64,000 bases of DNA from an uncultured Maribacter sp. (GTDB lineage Bacteria > Bacteroidota > Bacteroidia > Flavobacteriales > Flavobacteriaceae): the NCBI RefSeq assembly GCF_947500405.1, contig NZ_CANMRY010000005.1, forward strand, positions 1 through 64,000. The letters run 5' to 3'. This document shows positions 33,724-42,799 of the stretch, one piece after another. The position numbers and the translations under genes are program-made. How positions within the stretch are numbered: the stretch's first letter is position 1; the number at the start of each line of letters is the position of its first letter. Below the pieces are notes generated by a model, which saw only the letters and a list, made by a program, of their open reading frames with translations, had not been told where the DNA came from and searched no databases.

Positions 33724-34730
33724 TGGTGAATTCCGTTTACTTTATCTTTAAGCATTATTGGCTTTTTATTTCTAACTACAGCTAAAATTTCAGCCATAAT
33801 AGAAATGGCAATTTCTTGCGGAGTTTCTGCTCCTATATCCAAACCAGCAGGACCATGAATATTTTCTATAAATTCTAAATCTACATCTGGTTTCTGCTCC
33901 ATAAATTCATGCAGTAATTTTTCTCTTCTTTTTGCAGGCCCTAAAGTTCCCAAATACATAGGATAGGTATTACTTATGGCTAGTAAGTACTTTAAGTCTT
34001 TTGCATAACTATGTGTCATTAGTACTACAGCGGTGTGGGCATCAATATTTTCTGTACTAAGTAATTCTGGTTCTACAGGAACTAGCTCCTTTGCTCCAGG
34101 AAAGTCAAAAATATCCTTTTGTTGTAAAGGCGTAGTAATGACAGTTACATCCCAACCTAGGGCAGTTGCAAAAGAACATAATTGTACTGCATCATGCTCT
34201 GCTCCTATTAGTAATAACTTATTATTAGGAGCCATATCTTGAGTAAACTCATAAAATGAACTGGTATTAATTTTTTTCCCTTGTATAGAAAAAGTTTTAC
34301 CTTCTAAAAAGCATAAAGTACCGTAGTTATAGTTTTTAGAATCCTCTTTGATGTAATAGGAACTAAGCGAAAACCTCTTTCTGTTTTTTAATGTCACAGT
34401 AAATAAATTCAAGAACTCTTTGTTGGGGTTAAACAACTCAATTAAAATATAAAGAATACCTTCACAGCCAAGCCTAAACCTACCATCATAGGTCATAATT
34501 TTTGGTATTCCAGTTGCAAAAACGGTTGTTACTTGCCTTTCAATTTCTTTTTCTACACAACCACCACTTACAGCTCCTGTGAATTTCCCGTTTTCCCAAA
34601 TAAGCATACGTACTCCCGGTCTTCTATACGAGGAACCGTCTAATGCAACTACAGTAGCTAATACGGTTTTATAACCTTCTTTCTTGGCTAGATTGTAACT
34701 TTCTACTATATGTTTAAATTCATGTGTCAT
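33720..34730 (-). CDS. XdhC/CoxI-family maturation factor
   Basis: I place the start at Met 34730 (MTHEFKHIVESYNLAKKEG); the upstream Met at 34772 would add 14 hydrophobic residues unlike the family. The 336-residue protein has an XdhC N-terminal motif (VLATVVALDGSSYRRPGVRMLI, GAVSGGCVE) and a C-terminal Rossmann domain (LLLIGAEHDAVQLCSFATALGWDVTVI, then GTLGPAKRREKL, GPAGLDIGAETPQEIAISIMAEI). XdhC inserts sulfurated molybdenum cofactor into hydroxylases. Confidence 0.93.
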   Translation of the reverse strand: MTHEFKHIVESYNLAKKEGYKTVLATVVALDGSSYRRPGVRMLIWENGKFTGAVSGGCVEKEIERQVTTVFATGIPKIMTYDGRFRLGCEGILYILIELFNPNKEFLNLFTVTLKNRKRFSLSSYYIKEDSKNYNYGTLCFLEGKTFSIQGKKINTSSFYEFTQDMAPNNKLLLIGAEHDAVQLCSFATALGWDVTVITTPLQQKDIFDFPGAKELVPVEPELLSTENIDAHTAVVLMTHSYAKDLKYLLAISNTYPMYLGTLGPAKRREKLLHEFMEQKPDVDLEFIENIHGPAGLDIGAETPQEIAISIMAEILAVVRNKKPIMLKDKVNGIHQ

Positions 34731-34872
34731 ACTAAATAACAAATTAAACTTATATAGAAACATTAGAAACAATTTTGATATTCTTTAACAATCTTTAACA
34801 TATAATAAAGAGTACTACTATACTTAATGCCCAAAACCTACGTTCTGCTTGTTGAACTCAAAATTATTGAAA

Positions 34873-35964
34873 ATGAAAAATGTTTTTAAGGTTATAACTA
34901 CAATATTACTATTATTTATAGTTATTTCATGCGGAAACGCAGAAGACGATATTAATTTTAACCTTAATAAAGTAGATGGTTTAGGAAAAGGAAAACCAGT
35001 AGACGATTGTTTAGGATTAGATGAAAGTGATTTGGTTTTATCTATTCAAGATGAATTTACTACTTTACCTGGAAAAGTTTCTATTTTCTTTAAAGTATCA
35101 GACACAGAGGGCAAACCAGTTCCAGGATTAACTGCAGACCAATTTACTATTTACGAGCAAGGTAGAAACGATGCATGTTTTAATACCATATCTACATCAG
35201 AGTCTTTTGCAAGAATTTCTCCTAATTCCCAAATATTTAATAATAATACCATATTAGTATTAGATTTAAGTAATAGCGTATTAAGTAGCAGTTTAGAAGA
35301 ATTAAAATCTGCAACTAGTAGCTTTATAAACAATGTAATGCCAGCAACTACGCAAGAATCTTTTAAAATGGGGATTTATTGGTTTGATGGGGAAGATAAA
35401 TTACATTTATTAAATGAGCTTACGTCAGACAGACAAGAATTAATAGCTTCGGTAGATGAAATTACGGAGGATATAAGTAATGACCCTTCTACAGATTTAT
35501 ATGGAGCTGTAATAAAAGCAACAAATATAGCAGAAGATGTTTTAAAGCAAAGTACTAAGAACAATACCATAGGAGCATCATCTGTAGTATTGTTTACCGA
35601 TGGTACAGACCAAGCATCTAGATATAAAAAAGATGATGCATTAAAGAAAGTTACTAATACAAATGCTAATATCTCCTTCTTTTCTATTGGTTTAGGTGCT
35701 GAAATTGATACGGATGTGTTAACAGAAATAGGAAAAACTTCCAGTGTTTTTGCTAGTAATAAAGAAGAGTTAGAAAATACGTTTAATGATATATCTTTTA
35801 AAGTATCTGAGCAAGCCAATAGTTTTTATTTATTTGAATACTGTAGCCCTAAAAGAGACGGTAGTGGAGAAAACAACTTAGCTATACAAGTAAGAAACGG
35901 TAATAAGCAAGGAGCTGTACAAACTAAATTTAATGCATCTGGCTTTAAAGGAGGTTGTAATTAA
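34873..35964 (+). CDS. von Willebrand factor A domain lipoprotein
   Basis: I choose ATG 34873 (MKNVFKVITTILLLFIVISC); eight extra residues would precede it from 34849. Lipobox VISC gives lipid-modified Cys20. The 363-residue protein carries a VWA domain (about 125-305 of the mature numbering) with a MIDAS motif DLSNS (D-x-S-x-S) and TDGTDQ. A C-terminal tail (FYLFEYCSPKRDGSGENNLAIQVRNG) has two Cys that may pair. VWA lipoproteins bind metal-dependent partners; its ligand is unknown. Confidence 0.93.
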   Translation: MKNVFKVITTILLLFIVISCGNAEDDINFNLNKVDGLGKGKPVDDCLGLDESDLVLSIQDEFTTLPGKVSIFFKVSDTEGKPVPGLTADQFTIYEQGRNDACFNTISTSESFARISPNSQIFNNNTILVLDLSNSVLSSSLEELKSATSSFINNVMPATTQESFKMGIYWFDGEDKLHLLNELTSDRQELIASVDEITEDISNDPSTDLYGAVIKATNIAEDVLKQSTKNNTIGASSVVLFTDGTDQASRYKKDDALKKVTNTNANISFFSIGLGAEIDTDVLTEIGKTSSVFASNKEELENTFNDISFKVSEQANSFYLFEYCSPKRDGSGENNLAIQVRNGNKQGAVQTKFNASGFKGGCN

Positions 35965-35989
35965 AAAAATAGCTATTATTTTATATAGT

Positions 35990-36015
35990 AAAGGCTCTTT
36001 TTAGAGCCTTTTTTA
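35990..36015 (+). terminator. intrinsic terminator after VWA gene
   Basis: The stem AAAGGCTCT (35990-35998) with AGAGCCTTT (36003-36011) is followed by a T run. Confidence 0.92.
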
Positions 36016-36160
36016 TTTTTTACACTAAAAATATAGCAAAAAAAAGTAAAAATAAATTACTGTTTAACAGTTGTTTACGGTATAATATAAATATAATCAT
36101 CGATTAAAAACATCTTTATCATAAAAATTACCGTAGATATTGAAACCTATTTTTTAAAAG

Positions 36161-36994
36161 ATGATGAAAAAATTATTAATTACAAGTACGTTATCTGTTG
36201 CATTATTAACTTCATGTGTTTCTAAAAAGAAATATGTTGCTTTAGAGAACGATTTATCTAGTACTAAAAGTGTTTTATCTAAAACACAAGTAGAAAAAGA
36301 AGAATTAGAGTCTAAAATGGCTAAAATTGAAGCTAGAGTTACAGAGTATAACAATAAAATTAGCTCTTTAAAAGAAATAAACGATAGCCAAATGACAAGT
36401 GTAGATGGTATTGCTGTTATGAGCAACAACACTAAAAAGAAAATGAGAGCTACGTTAAAAAATGTAGACCCAGCTAAATTGGCAGGTGCTAAGACTTTAC
36501 AGGATTCTATGAACCTTGCAATTTCTTACAAATTGAAAAAATCTATTTCTGATGAAGAAGGAGATGTTGATGTAAATATTGATAAAACAGTAGTTATGAT
36601 TAATATTTCTGATAAATTACTTTTTAATAGTGGTAGTTACAGAGTAAGTAGTAAAGCAAATACTGTTTTAGCTAAATTAGCAGAAGTTATTAATTCTGAA
36701 TCTAGCATGGAAGTTATGGTAGAAGGCCATACAGATTCTAGAAGTATTAACACTGCAATGTTTAAAGATAACTGGGATTTAAGTGTAAAAAGAGCAACTT
36801 CTGTAGTTCGTATACTTCAAAACAAGTACAATGTAGATCCTGCAAAATTAATTGCATCTGGTAGAAGTTCTTATTTACCTTTAGTAGAAAATGATACTAA
36901 AGATAATAGAGCTAAAAACAGAAGAACAAAAATTGTTATTCTTCCTAATTTAGATAAATTCTTTGCTTTATTAGATGCGGAGAATAATTTATAA
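36161..36994 (+). CDS. OmpA-family outer-membrane lipoprotein
   Basis: This 277-residue protein has a lipobox LLTSC (about Cys19), a coiled-coil region (25-85, Lys/Glu heptads), and an OmpA peptidoglycan-binding domain (about 155-270; VEGHTDSRSIN, NWDLSVKRATSVVRIL, NRRTKI). It anchors the outer membrane to peptidoglycan. Two ATGs occur in tandem at the start; either could be used. It is transcribed alone and followed by a strong terminator. Confidence 0.95.
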   Translation: MMKKLLITSTLSVALLTSCVSKKKYVALENDLSSTKSVLSKTQVEKEELESKMAKIEARVTEYNNKISSLKEINDSQMTSVDGIAVMSNNTKKKMRATLKNVDPAKLAGAKTLQDSMNLAISYKLKKSISDEEGDVDVNIDKTVVMINISDKLLFNSGSYRVSSKANTVLAKLAEVINSESSMEVMVEGHTDSRSINTAMFKDNWDLSVKRATSVVRILQNKYNVDPAKLIASGRSSYLPLVENDTKDNRAKNRRTKIVILPNLDKFFALLDAENNL

Positions 36995-37017
36995 AAAGGG
37001 TAATATACTTTATTTCT

Positions 37018-37049
37018 AAGGGGAGGCAAATGCTTCCCCTTTATTTTTT
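37018..37049 (+). terminator. intrinsic terminator after OmpA gene
   Basis: Ten paired bases (37018-37027 with 37032-37041, one G-T wobble) have a four-base loop, followed by a T-rich tract. Confidence 0.93.
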
Positions 37050-37158
37050 TATAAATTCTGGTAGGGTTTTTGTGCTATATGTTGTTATATTATAGAGAAC
37101 CCAAAGAACAACTACCTACATCCTAAAAACGAAATGAAAAATACTAAAATGAAAGATT

Positions 37159-37326
37159 ATGGATGTACTAAACGATATTTTTGAAAAAACAGCATTAAGT
37201 CTTTTCCCTAATGTAGTACGAAGTATTATACTACTATTATTTACAGTAGTATTGTTACTTATATTTGGTATGTATACTGCGCTTTTAATTTATGGAATTG
37301 ATAGCCCAATACAATTTAGTTACTAA
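37159..37326 (+). CDS. 55-aa single-pass membrane peptide
   Basis: ATG 37159 to TAA 37324-37326 encodes a small protein with one long hydrophobic helix (about residues 21-45, SIILLLFTVVLLLIFGMYTA) between short soluble ends (MDVLNDIFEKTALSLFPNVV and YGIDSPIQFSY). It ends seven bases before the stop of the convergent M14 peptidase gene. No family is recognised. It is plausible as a small membrane protein because of the clean helix and uninterrupted frame, but there is no other proof. Confidence 0.6.
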   Translation: MDVLNDIFEKTALSLFPNVVRSIILLLFTVVLLLIFGMYTALLIYGIDSPIQFSY

Positions 37327-37333
37327 CTACTTA

Positions 37334-38803
37334 TCACCTATAAATCATTGCATTTTTTAAAGTTCCCTCCCCACTTTCTAGATTAATTAAAAAACCATTA
37401 ATTACAGCATATTTATTTACGCCATTTTTCTCTAAGAGAAACGTAGGATTTACACCTGGTTGTAATAGTAACTCTTCTGGAATTATAAATTTAGAGCCAA
37501 TAATATGTAAAGGGAATGGAGAAGAAAGTTGTTTGTGGGGTATTTTAGAAATTCTAAGATGGGTATACCCTTTTTTTAGAAGAGAAATAAAATCTAAGTT
37601 AGATGCTTCGCTAATTGTAGCTATTTGTTTTGGATACACTTTTCCCTGTTTTATAGTATAGCCTGATGCATTAAAAGTTTCATACCCATAATAGGTAGAT
37701 AAATCTCCCTGATCTAATATTCTACTGCTATACCAAAAATCGGAATAGTCCTCTTTGTTAACTTCTAAGCGATTTATACCAATATCTATTTTATAAGCTT
37801 TGTTATTTAGAATATACTTTGCTCCTTCTATTTTTAAATCGAATAATTTTCTATCATTTTCTGGTATTTTTTCATATTCTGCAATGTCTATATTTTTAAA
37901 GTTTTGGGAAGCTATACTGTATATGGCAGAAAGGATGGATACATAATTAAGTTTTCTTATTTCTTGCTTTTCTATATCATTCTTATAACCACCAGACTCT
38001 ATTAAAATAGTACTTGTTCCCCACTTCTGAATATTATCGCCAAAAGCTCTAGGTTCAAAATCATCATTATATTTAGCTACTTGCCCTGGAACATATTTTT
38101 GAACTATGTTATTCATAAAAACAATAATCTTCATGGCATTTGCACGAACCTCATTTACATCTTTTTTATAATTATACGCTGGTGCTAAATATGAAATTGT
38201 TGCTGGTTTGCTGGTTCTTTCTGCGTTGTAATAAGTGCTTTGGTCATGTAAATTAAATCCAAAATTAGCAGTAAGGCTATCTCTAACTCGTTTTAAAGTT
38301 TTTCCTTCTGGAGATTGTAATCGTAGCGCATCTCTATTAATATCTATGCCTAATAAATTTCTACGTTGGTACAATGCCGCTCCGTCTGGATTTAACATTG
38401 GAAGAAAGTGTAGTGTTAAATTAGTTAGAATAGCATCTTTTTCTTCTTTAAAATCAGGGCTTTCCAAAAAATTTAAAATATCAAAAATTGCTTGTGTTGC
38501 TGTTGGCTCATCACCATGCATTTGAGACCATAGAAATACTTGTGTTTTTCCCGTTCCAATACTTACTAAAGATAACTCTCTACCAGCTATAGACGTACCC
38601 ACTTTAGAGACAGTAAAACCAGGAACATTTTTATAATGTGTTAGTAATGGTTGTATATCTTCATGTTTTATTCTTCGCTTTGCTATGGTTGTTTCTTTAT
38701 AGGTTTCATAAGTAGTATACAATGCTGTTGTTATATCATTTTCTTGACTAAAAGCTACAGAGTATAGTAAGCTTAAAAGCAGTAGTAGTAAGTAATTTTT
38801 CAT
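37334..38803 (-). CDS. M14-family zinc carboxypeptidase
   Basis: This 489-residue protein has a signal peptide (1-19). The zinc motif is H-G-D-E (His96 and Glu99 in QMHGDEPTATQ), with the later His in FGFNLHDQSTYY. NPDGA and GIDINRD match the substrate-binding Asn/Arg segment. A Glu in ILIESGGY is likely catalytic. It is the last gene of a cell-wall trio, so it may cut peptidoglycan peptides. About 220 residues follow the catalytic domain and are not assigned. Confidence 0.93.
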   Translation of the reverse strand: MKNYLLLLLLSLLYSVAFSQENDITTALYTTYETYKETTIAKRRIKHEDIQPLLTHYKNVPGFTVSKVGTSIAGRELSLVSIGTGKTQVFLWSQMHGDEPTATQAIFDILNFLESPDFKEEKDAILTNLTLHFLPMLNPDGAALYQRRNLLGIDINRDALRLQSPEGKTLKRVRDSLTANFGFNLHDQSTYYNAERTSKPATISYLAPAYNYKKDVNEVRANAMKIIVFMNNIVQKYVPGQVAKYNDDFEPRAFGDNIQKWGTSTILIESGGYKNDIEKQEIRKLNYVSILSAIYSIASQNFKNIDIAEYEKIPENDRKLFDLKIEGAKYILNNKAYKIDIGINRLEVNKEDYSDFWYSSRILDQGDLSTYYGYETFNASGYTIKQGKVYPKQIATISEASNLDFISLLKKGYTHLRISKIPHKQLSSPFPLHIIGSKFIIPEELLLQPGVNPTFLLEKNGVNKYAVINGFLINLESGEGTLKNAMIYR

Positions 38804-38809
38804 ATAAAA

Positions 38810-39466
38810 TTAAAAATTAGGGATTTCTTTAAACTCTAGATTTTGGGTAGCTTCACGTATATTTTTCATAAAAAAAGTACCTGGGTCTGTTTTTATAGTT
38901 CGGTATTTAGCATCTTTTTCTAACCAGAGCGTAGTTCCTTCAAATCTAGTATATTCATAATGACCTATAAGAAAATTTATCTCTGAATACTTTTCTTTTA
39001 AATAATATATCAAATCTATATTTGCTTGTAACTGCTCTTTAGTTAATGGTAGTTCTTTACCACCACCAACATTTTCAATGCCAATTGCACAATGGTTTAA
39101 TCCTATTACATGTCTTGCCATAGTTGTTTCTGGCATAAGTCTATAAATAGTTCCGTTGCGATCCACCATAAACTGTGATGAAACATTAAGGCCACTTACA
39201 TTTTTAATATCTGGTCTCCAGTTAGGCAATTTAGAAGAATTAAAGGCATTAAAAGATGCTTCTAAAGTGGAAAAAGCTGTCCAATGCAAAACTATCATTT
39301 TTGGGATAATTGTGGGTTCTTTTTGTAGTAGACCATATCTATTTTCTAAATATTCTAAAGTCAGTTCTTTTCTTTCTGCATCAAAAACTATTGGTTTGTC
39401 TATTATTTTAATATTGGATGCACATGAAAAAAATAAAAAACAATAGATAAAAAGAAATCTGTTCAT
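38810..39466 (-). CDS. N-acetylmuramoyl-L-alanine amidase (Amidase_2)
   Basis: This 218-residue protein has a lipobox-like FFSC signal. Amidase_2 motifs are visible: MIVLHWTAFS (zinc His), MVDRNGTIYRLMPETTMARHVIGLNHCAIGIENVGG, LIGHYEYTRF (second His) and later DPGTFF. The reaction cuts the bond between muramic acid and L-Ala. It lies between a 3D-domain lipoprotein and an M14 peptidase with gaps of two and six bases. Confidence 0.93.
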   Translation of the reverse strand: MNRFLFIYCFLFFSCASNIKIIDKPIVFDAERKELTLEYLENRYGLLQKEPTIIPKMIVLHWTAFSTLEASFNAFNSSKLPNWRPDIKNVSGLNVSSQFMVDRNGTIYRLMPETTMARHVIGLNHCAIGIENVGGGKELPLTKEQLQANIDLIYYLKEKYSEINFLIGHYEYTRFEGTTLWLEKDAKYRTIKTDPGTFFMKNIREATQNLEFKEIPNF

Positions 39467-39468
39467 TG

Positions 39469-39900
39469 CTATTTTAATTTAGTATTTAAAGAATCCTTTT
39501 TAACACGATAGTATATTTTCTTTTTCTTTCTCCCCCACTCTTTAGCTTTTGTAACATCTATTCCCATATAAATGTCAATTCTGTTACGCCATTTTTTATT
39601 CATTTTATCATTTACAATATAAATGCCTTCTAAACCTTCTATTTTTATTTGTGTGTTATGTGTAATGCCTAGTGAAATTAAGTTTCTAGAAACCGCAACA
39701 CATTTCATTCCTGGTACTAAAGTATCTCCCCATGCAGTAATATTAGGCGTGCTTGAGGTTTGCGATGCTAAAGAATTATACGCAGTAGCAGTAACCATAA
39801 TTGGTTTCCAAATATAATCCTCTTCTTTAGGTTCTTTTTTACAACCAAAAATAAGGAAGATGAAAATACTTAAACCTGCTATTTTAGTATTAAAAGACAT
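39469..39900 (-). CDS. 3D-domain lipoprotein
   Basis: This 143-residue protein has lipobox FGC (about Cys20). It has the 3D-domain pattern found in MltA and RpfB-type proteins: VTATAYNSLASQTSSTPNITAWGD, CVAVSRNLISLG, and VNDKMNKKWRNRIDIYMG (second and third Asp). The domain binds peptidoglycan or forms part of lytic transglycosylases. It is the first gene of the cell-wall trio and is divergent from a serine hydrolase, with eight bases between the start codons. Confidence 0.9.
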   Translation of the reverse strand: MSFNTKIAGLSIFIFLIFGCKKEPKEEDYIWKPIMVTATAYNSLASQTSSTPNITAWGDTLVPGMKCVAVSRNLISLGITHNTQIKIEGLEGIYIVNDKMNKKWRNRIDIYMGIDVTKAKEWGRKKKKIYYRVKKDSLNTKLK

Positions 39901-39908
39901 ATTACAAG

Positions 39909-41300
39909 ATGCTTATTAGTATCATTTCTTTTTTTAAATTTACGATAATAACTAAAACTACACTTTTGAAAATAATAAAGAGAATTTTACTCGCCTTAAT
40001 TATCATCATTGGAATTGTTATATATTTAAATTACCCAAAACTGAATATAATTTCTGGGTATGCTTCTAAAAATTTAACTTCTAATACTCTTATTTCAAAA
40101 CGCTCTGTAGCTTCTATAGCTGCCAATGATAACAATATGCCCTTAATAAAATTGGCAGATGTTGCTTTTAATGAAAAGGAGAAAATTGGCTCTGCTACCG
40201 TTTTTGGACTAATGGAGCGCAAAACCATATATAGAGAAGGCTTAGGTTGTGTTTTAGTAAATGATAGTTTTGATGCTTCTAAAATGGCATTAAAACCCAG
40301 AAGAAATAAAGTAATAGATACACTACCCTATCCTTTTGGCAATAACAAAGCTTTAGACACCATTTTTTCCTCTGTAGATTATGAACAGTTAAATAAAGCT
40401 GTAGATTTTGCTTTTAGTACTCCCGAGATAAACAAAACAAGAACCGTTCTTGTTATTTATAAAAACAGAATTATTGCAGAAAAATATGCTGATGGTTTTT
40501 CTAAAGAAACACCTATACTAGGGTGGTCTATGACTAAAAGTATTATTTCTACATTATACGGTATCTTAGAACATAAAGGTAAGATAAATGTAAATTCTAT
40601 TACTTCTATTCCAGAATGGCAAAATGATGAACGTAAAGACATTACTATTAACCATTTACTTCGTATGCAAAGTGGTTTAGAATGGGAAGAAGATTATACT
40701 AAAATATCTGATGTTACTAAAATGCTGTACCTAGATGCAGATATGACAAAACCCCAAAGAGATAAAAAAGCAATAGCAAAACCTACAGAAATATGGAATT
40801 ACTCTTCTGGAACCAGCAACTTACTTTCTGGTATTCTTAGAGACCAATTTTCTACAAGACAAGAGTATTTAGACTATCCTTATAAAGCTTTAATAGATAA
40901 AATTGGAATGAACTCTATGCTTTTAGAAGCAGATATGGAAGGTAATTACGTAGGCTCTTCCTATGGTTGGGCTACTACAAGAGATTGGGGTAAATTTGGT
41001 ACGTTATATTTAAATAATGGAAGCTGGAACGGAGAACAAGTATTCTCTAAAGATTGGGTAAGTTATATAACAAAACCAACAAAAAAATCTGACGGGGTAT
41101 ATGGTGCACATTTTTGGTTAAATGCAGGTGGTAAGTTCCCTGATGTTCCAAAAGACATGTATTCTGCAAATGGTTTTCAAGGACAATACGTTTTTATAAT
41201 ACCTTCTAAAGACTTGGTTGTAGTGCGTACAGGGTTAGCACAAGAGCCTATTTTTGACCTTAATAAATTTTTAAGTAGAATAACTAAAAGTATAGATTAA
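39909..41300 (+). CDS. class C beta-lactamase-like serine hydrolase
   Basis: This 463-residue protein has an N-terminal membrane anchor (about 24-42) and a beta-lactamase/penicillin-binding-protein-like domain: S-x-x-K (Ser207, Lys210 in GWSMTKSI) and Y-x-S/N-type motif (NYSSGTSNLL). The 120 residues before it are not assigned. Likely activity: esterase, D-Ala peptidase or amide hydrolase in the periplasm. The start is close to the divergent 3D-domain gene; a later start near 39967 cannot be excluded. Confidence 0.9.
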   Translation: MLISIISFFKFTIITKTTLLKIIKRILLALIIIIGIVIYLNYPKLNIISGYASKNLTSNTLISKRSVASIAANDNNMPLIKLADVAFNEKEKIGSATVFGLMERKTIYREGLGCVLVNDSFDASKMALKPRRNKVIDTLPYPFGNNKALDTIFSSVDYEQLNKAVDFAFSTPEINKTRTVLVIYKNRIIAEKYADGFSKETPILGWSMTKSIISTLYGILEHKGKINVNSITSIPEWQNDERKDITINHLLRMQSGLEWEEDYTKISDVTKMLYLDADMTKPQRDKKAIAKPTEIWNYSSGTSNLLSGILRDQFSTRQEYLDYPYKALIDKIGMNSMLLEADMEGNYVGSSYGWATTRDWGKFGTLYLNNGSWNGEQVFSKDWVSYITKPTKKSDGVYGAHFWLNAGGKFPDVPKDMYSANGFQGQYVFIIPSKDLVVVRTGLAQEPIFDLNKFLSRITKSID

Positions 41301-41478
41301 GATTCCTACAATAAAATCTTACCTGTTTCGTAAGTTGCTAACAACAATTTTTAAGAAGATAACCACAAGTTTCTCTTGTGTGGCAACATAACTTTTTAGA
41401 ACACCTAAAAGGGAAATATATTTACAGTGTTATTAAAAACATAGAGTAAATTTTTTCATTTTCATATAGTGTTCTCGT

Positions 41479-41514
41479 AAAAGAGCCTTATCAATTAAGA
41501 TAAGGCTCTTTTTA
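41479..41514. terminator. bidirectional terminator
   Basis: Arms 41479-41492 and 41499-41512 form a 14-base perfect stem (AAAAGAGCCTTATC with its complement) with A and T flanks. It separates the serine hydrolase from the convergent DUF2200 gene. Confidence 0.94.
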
Positions 41515-41557
41515 GTTTATATATAGTAAATAAGTGCTCTTAATCTCCAAGTTGTAC

Positions 41558-41920
41558 TTACGTTCTCAAGATTTTTTCAATTTTTCGTCCTTTAGCTAAT
41601 TCATCTACTAATTTATCTAAATACCTTACTTGTTTTGTTAAAGAGGTTTCAATATTTTCTATTCTATAACCACAAATTACACCTTTAATCTTTTCTACAT
41701 TAGAATTTAGTTTAGCTTCTTCAAAAAATATTTTAAATGTTGCTTTTTTAGCAATTAGCTCTTGGAGTTTACTGTCGTTAAAACCTGTTAACCATTTAAT
41801 TACTTGGTGTAATTCTTCTTTTGTTCTTCCTTTCTTCTCCACTTTTGTAATATAGTGAGGATAAACCGAAGAAAAAGTCATTGTAGCAATGCGAGCATCA
41901 TGTTCTGGTGTTGTTGTCAT
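41558..41920 (-). CDS. DUF2200 protein
   Basis: This 120-residue protein fits DUF2200: ARIATMTFSSVYPHYITKVEKKGRTKEELHQVIKWLTG, then VICGYRIENIETSLTKQVRYLDKLVDELAKGRKIEKILR. The family is small, cytosolic and of unknown function. It is transcribed alone. Confidence 0.93.
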   Translation of the reverse strand: MTTTPEHDARIATMTFSSVYPHYITKVEKKGRTKEELHQVIKWLTGFNDSKLQELIAKKATFKIFFEEAKLNSNVEKIKGVICGYRIENIETSLTKQVRYLDKLVDELAKGRKIEKILRT

Positions 41921-42133
41921 GATTTAGTTTTTATAGTTTCTTTTTTATACTTGTATTTAGCAAGCCTCCTAAAATTACACAAGTCATTTCAATAATATAT
42001 AGCAACTTTATAATGTAATACTTTAATTATTGTTAAATTAATTAAAGTAAAGACAATAATTTAGTAACATAAACTTTTAAAAACCAATAATTTCTATACT
42101 ACTTTTATAATAAAAAAATAAATAGCGCAAAAA

Positions 42134-42733
42134 ATGGCATTAGTTAAAGAAATTAAGAAAAACAGTTCATATACTACAGTAAAATTTACAATTGGGGAAC
42201 AAGAAGCTCCAAGTGCTTCTTCTGTTTTATTATTAGGAGATTTTAATGATTGGCAAAGGAATAACAGTACTAGCCAAATGAAAAAAGAAGGGAATACCTT
42301 TGTAAAAAAGGTAAAACTTGAAAATGGGAAACGTTATGAATTTCGCTATTTAAGTGAAGATAACGGCTGGTTTAATGATAGTGCAGCAGATGCATACACT
42401 GCTTCTCCGTTTGAAGGAATAGAAAATGGCGTAGTAGATTTAAGTGCTATACCTACTAAAAAGAAAGCGGTAAAAAAGGTTAAAAAAGACGATTTAAAAA
42501 AGATTGAAGGTGTAGGACCTAAACTTTCTTCAATTTTAATAGAAAATGGTATAGAAACTTTTGAAAAATTAAGTAATGCACCTATTTTTATTCTTGAAGG
42601 TATTATAAAAGAAGCAGGACCTAGATTTAGAATGCACAAGCCAGGAACATGGCCGCAACAAGCTAAACTAGCTCAAGATGGTAAATGGGAAGAATTAAAG
42701 CAGTTACAGGATATGTTAGATGGTGGTAAATAA
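42134..42733 (+). CDS. glycogen-binding domain fused to helix-hairpin-helix domain
   Basis: In this 199-residue protein, residues 18-100 match the AMPK/isoamylase early-set glycogen-binding fold (SSVLLLGDFNDWQRN, FVKKVKLENGKRYEFRYL, GWFNDSAADAY). Residues 117-199 form a helix-hairpin-helix-like domain (LKKIEGVGPKLSSILIENGIETFEKLSN) of the kind seen in DUF4332 and ribosomal-protein-fusion proteins. A Lys-rich linker joins them. Such fusions occur in Bacteroidetes. The ligand may be nucleic acid, glucan or both; not established. Confidence 0.88.
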   Translation: MALVKEIKKNSSYTTVKFTIGEQEAPSASSVLLLGDFNDWQRNNSTSQMKKEGNTFVKKVKLENGKRYEFRYLSEDNGWFNDSAADAYTASPFEGIENGVVDLSAIPTKKKAVKKVKKDDLKKIEGVGPKLSSILIENGIETFEKLSNAPIFILEGIIKEAGPRFRMHKPGTWPQQAKLAQDGKWEELKQLQDMLDGGK

Positions 42734-42757
42734 TTATTCATCAAAACTTATATAAAA

Positions 42758-42792
42758 CAAAAAGCTCTAAGATTAATACTTAGAACTTTTTG
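42758..42792. terminator. bidirectional terminator
   Basis: Arms 42758-42771 and 42779-42792 pair with one mismatch (CAAAAAG-x-TCTAAG). It lies between two convergent genes (42733 and 42800). Confidence 0.88.
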
Positions 42793-42799
42793 TATGTAC

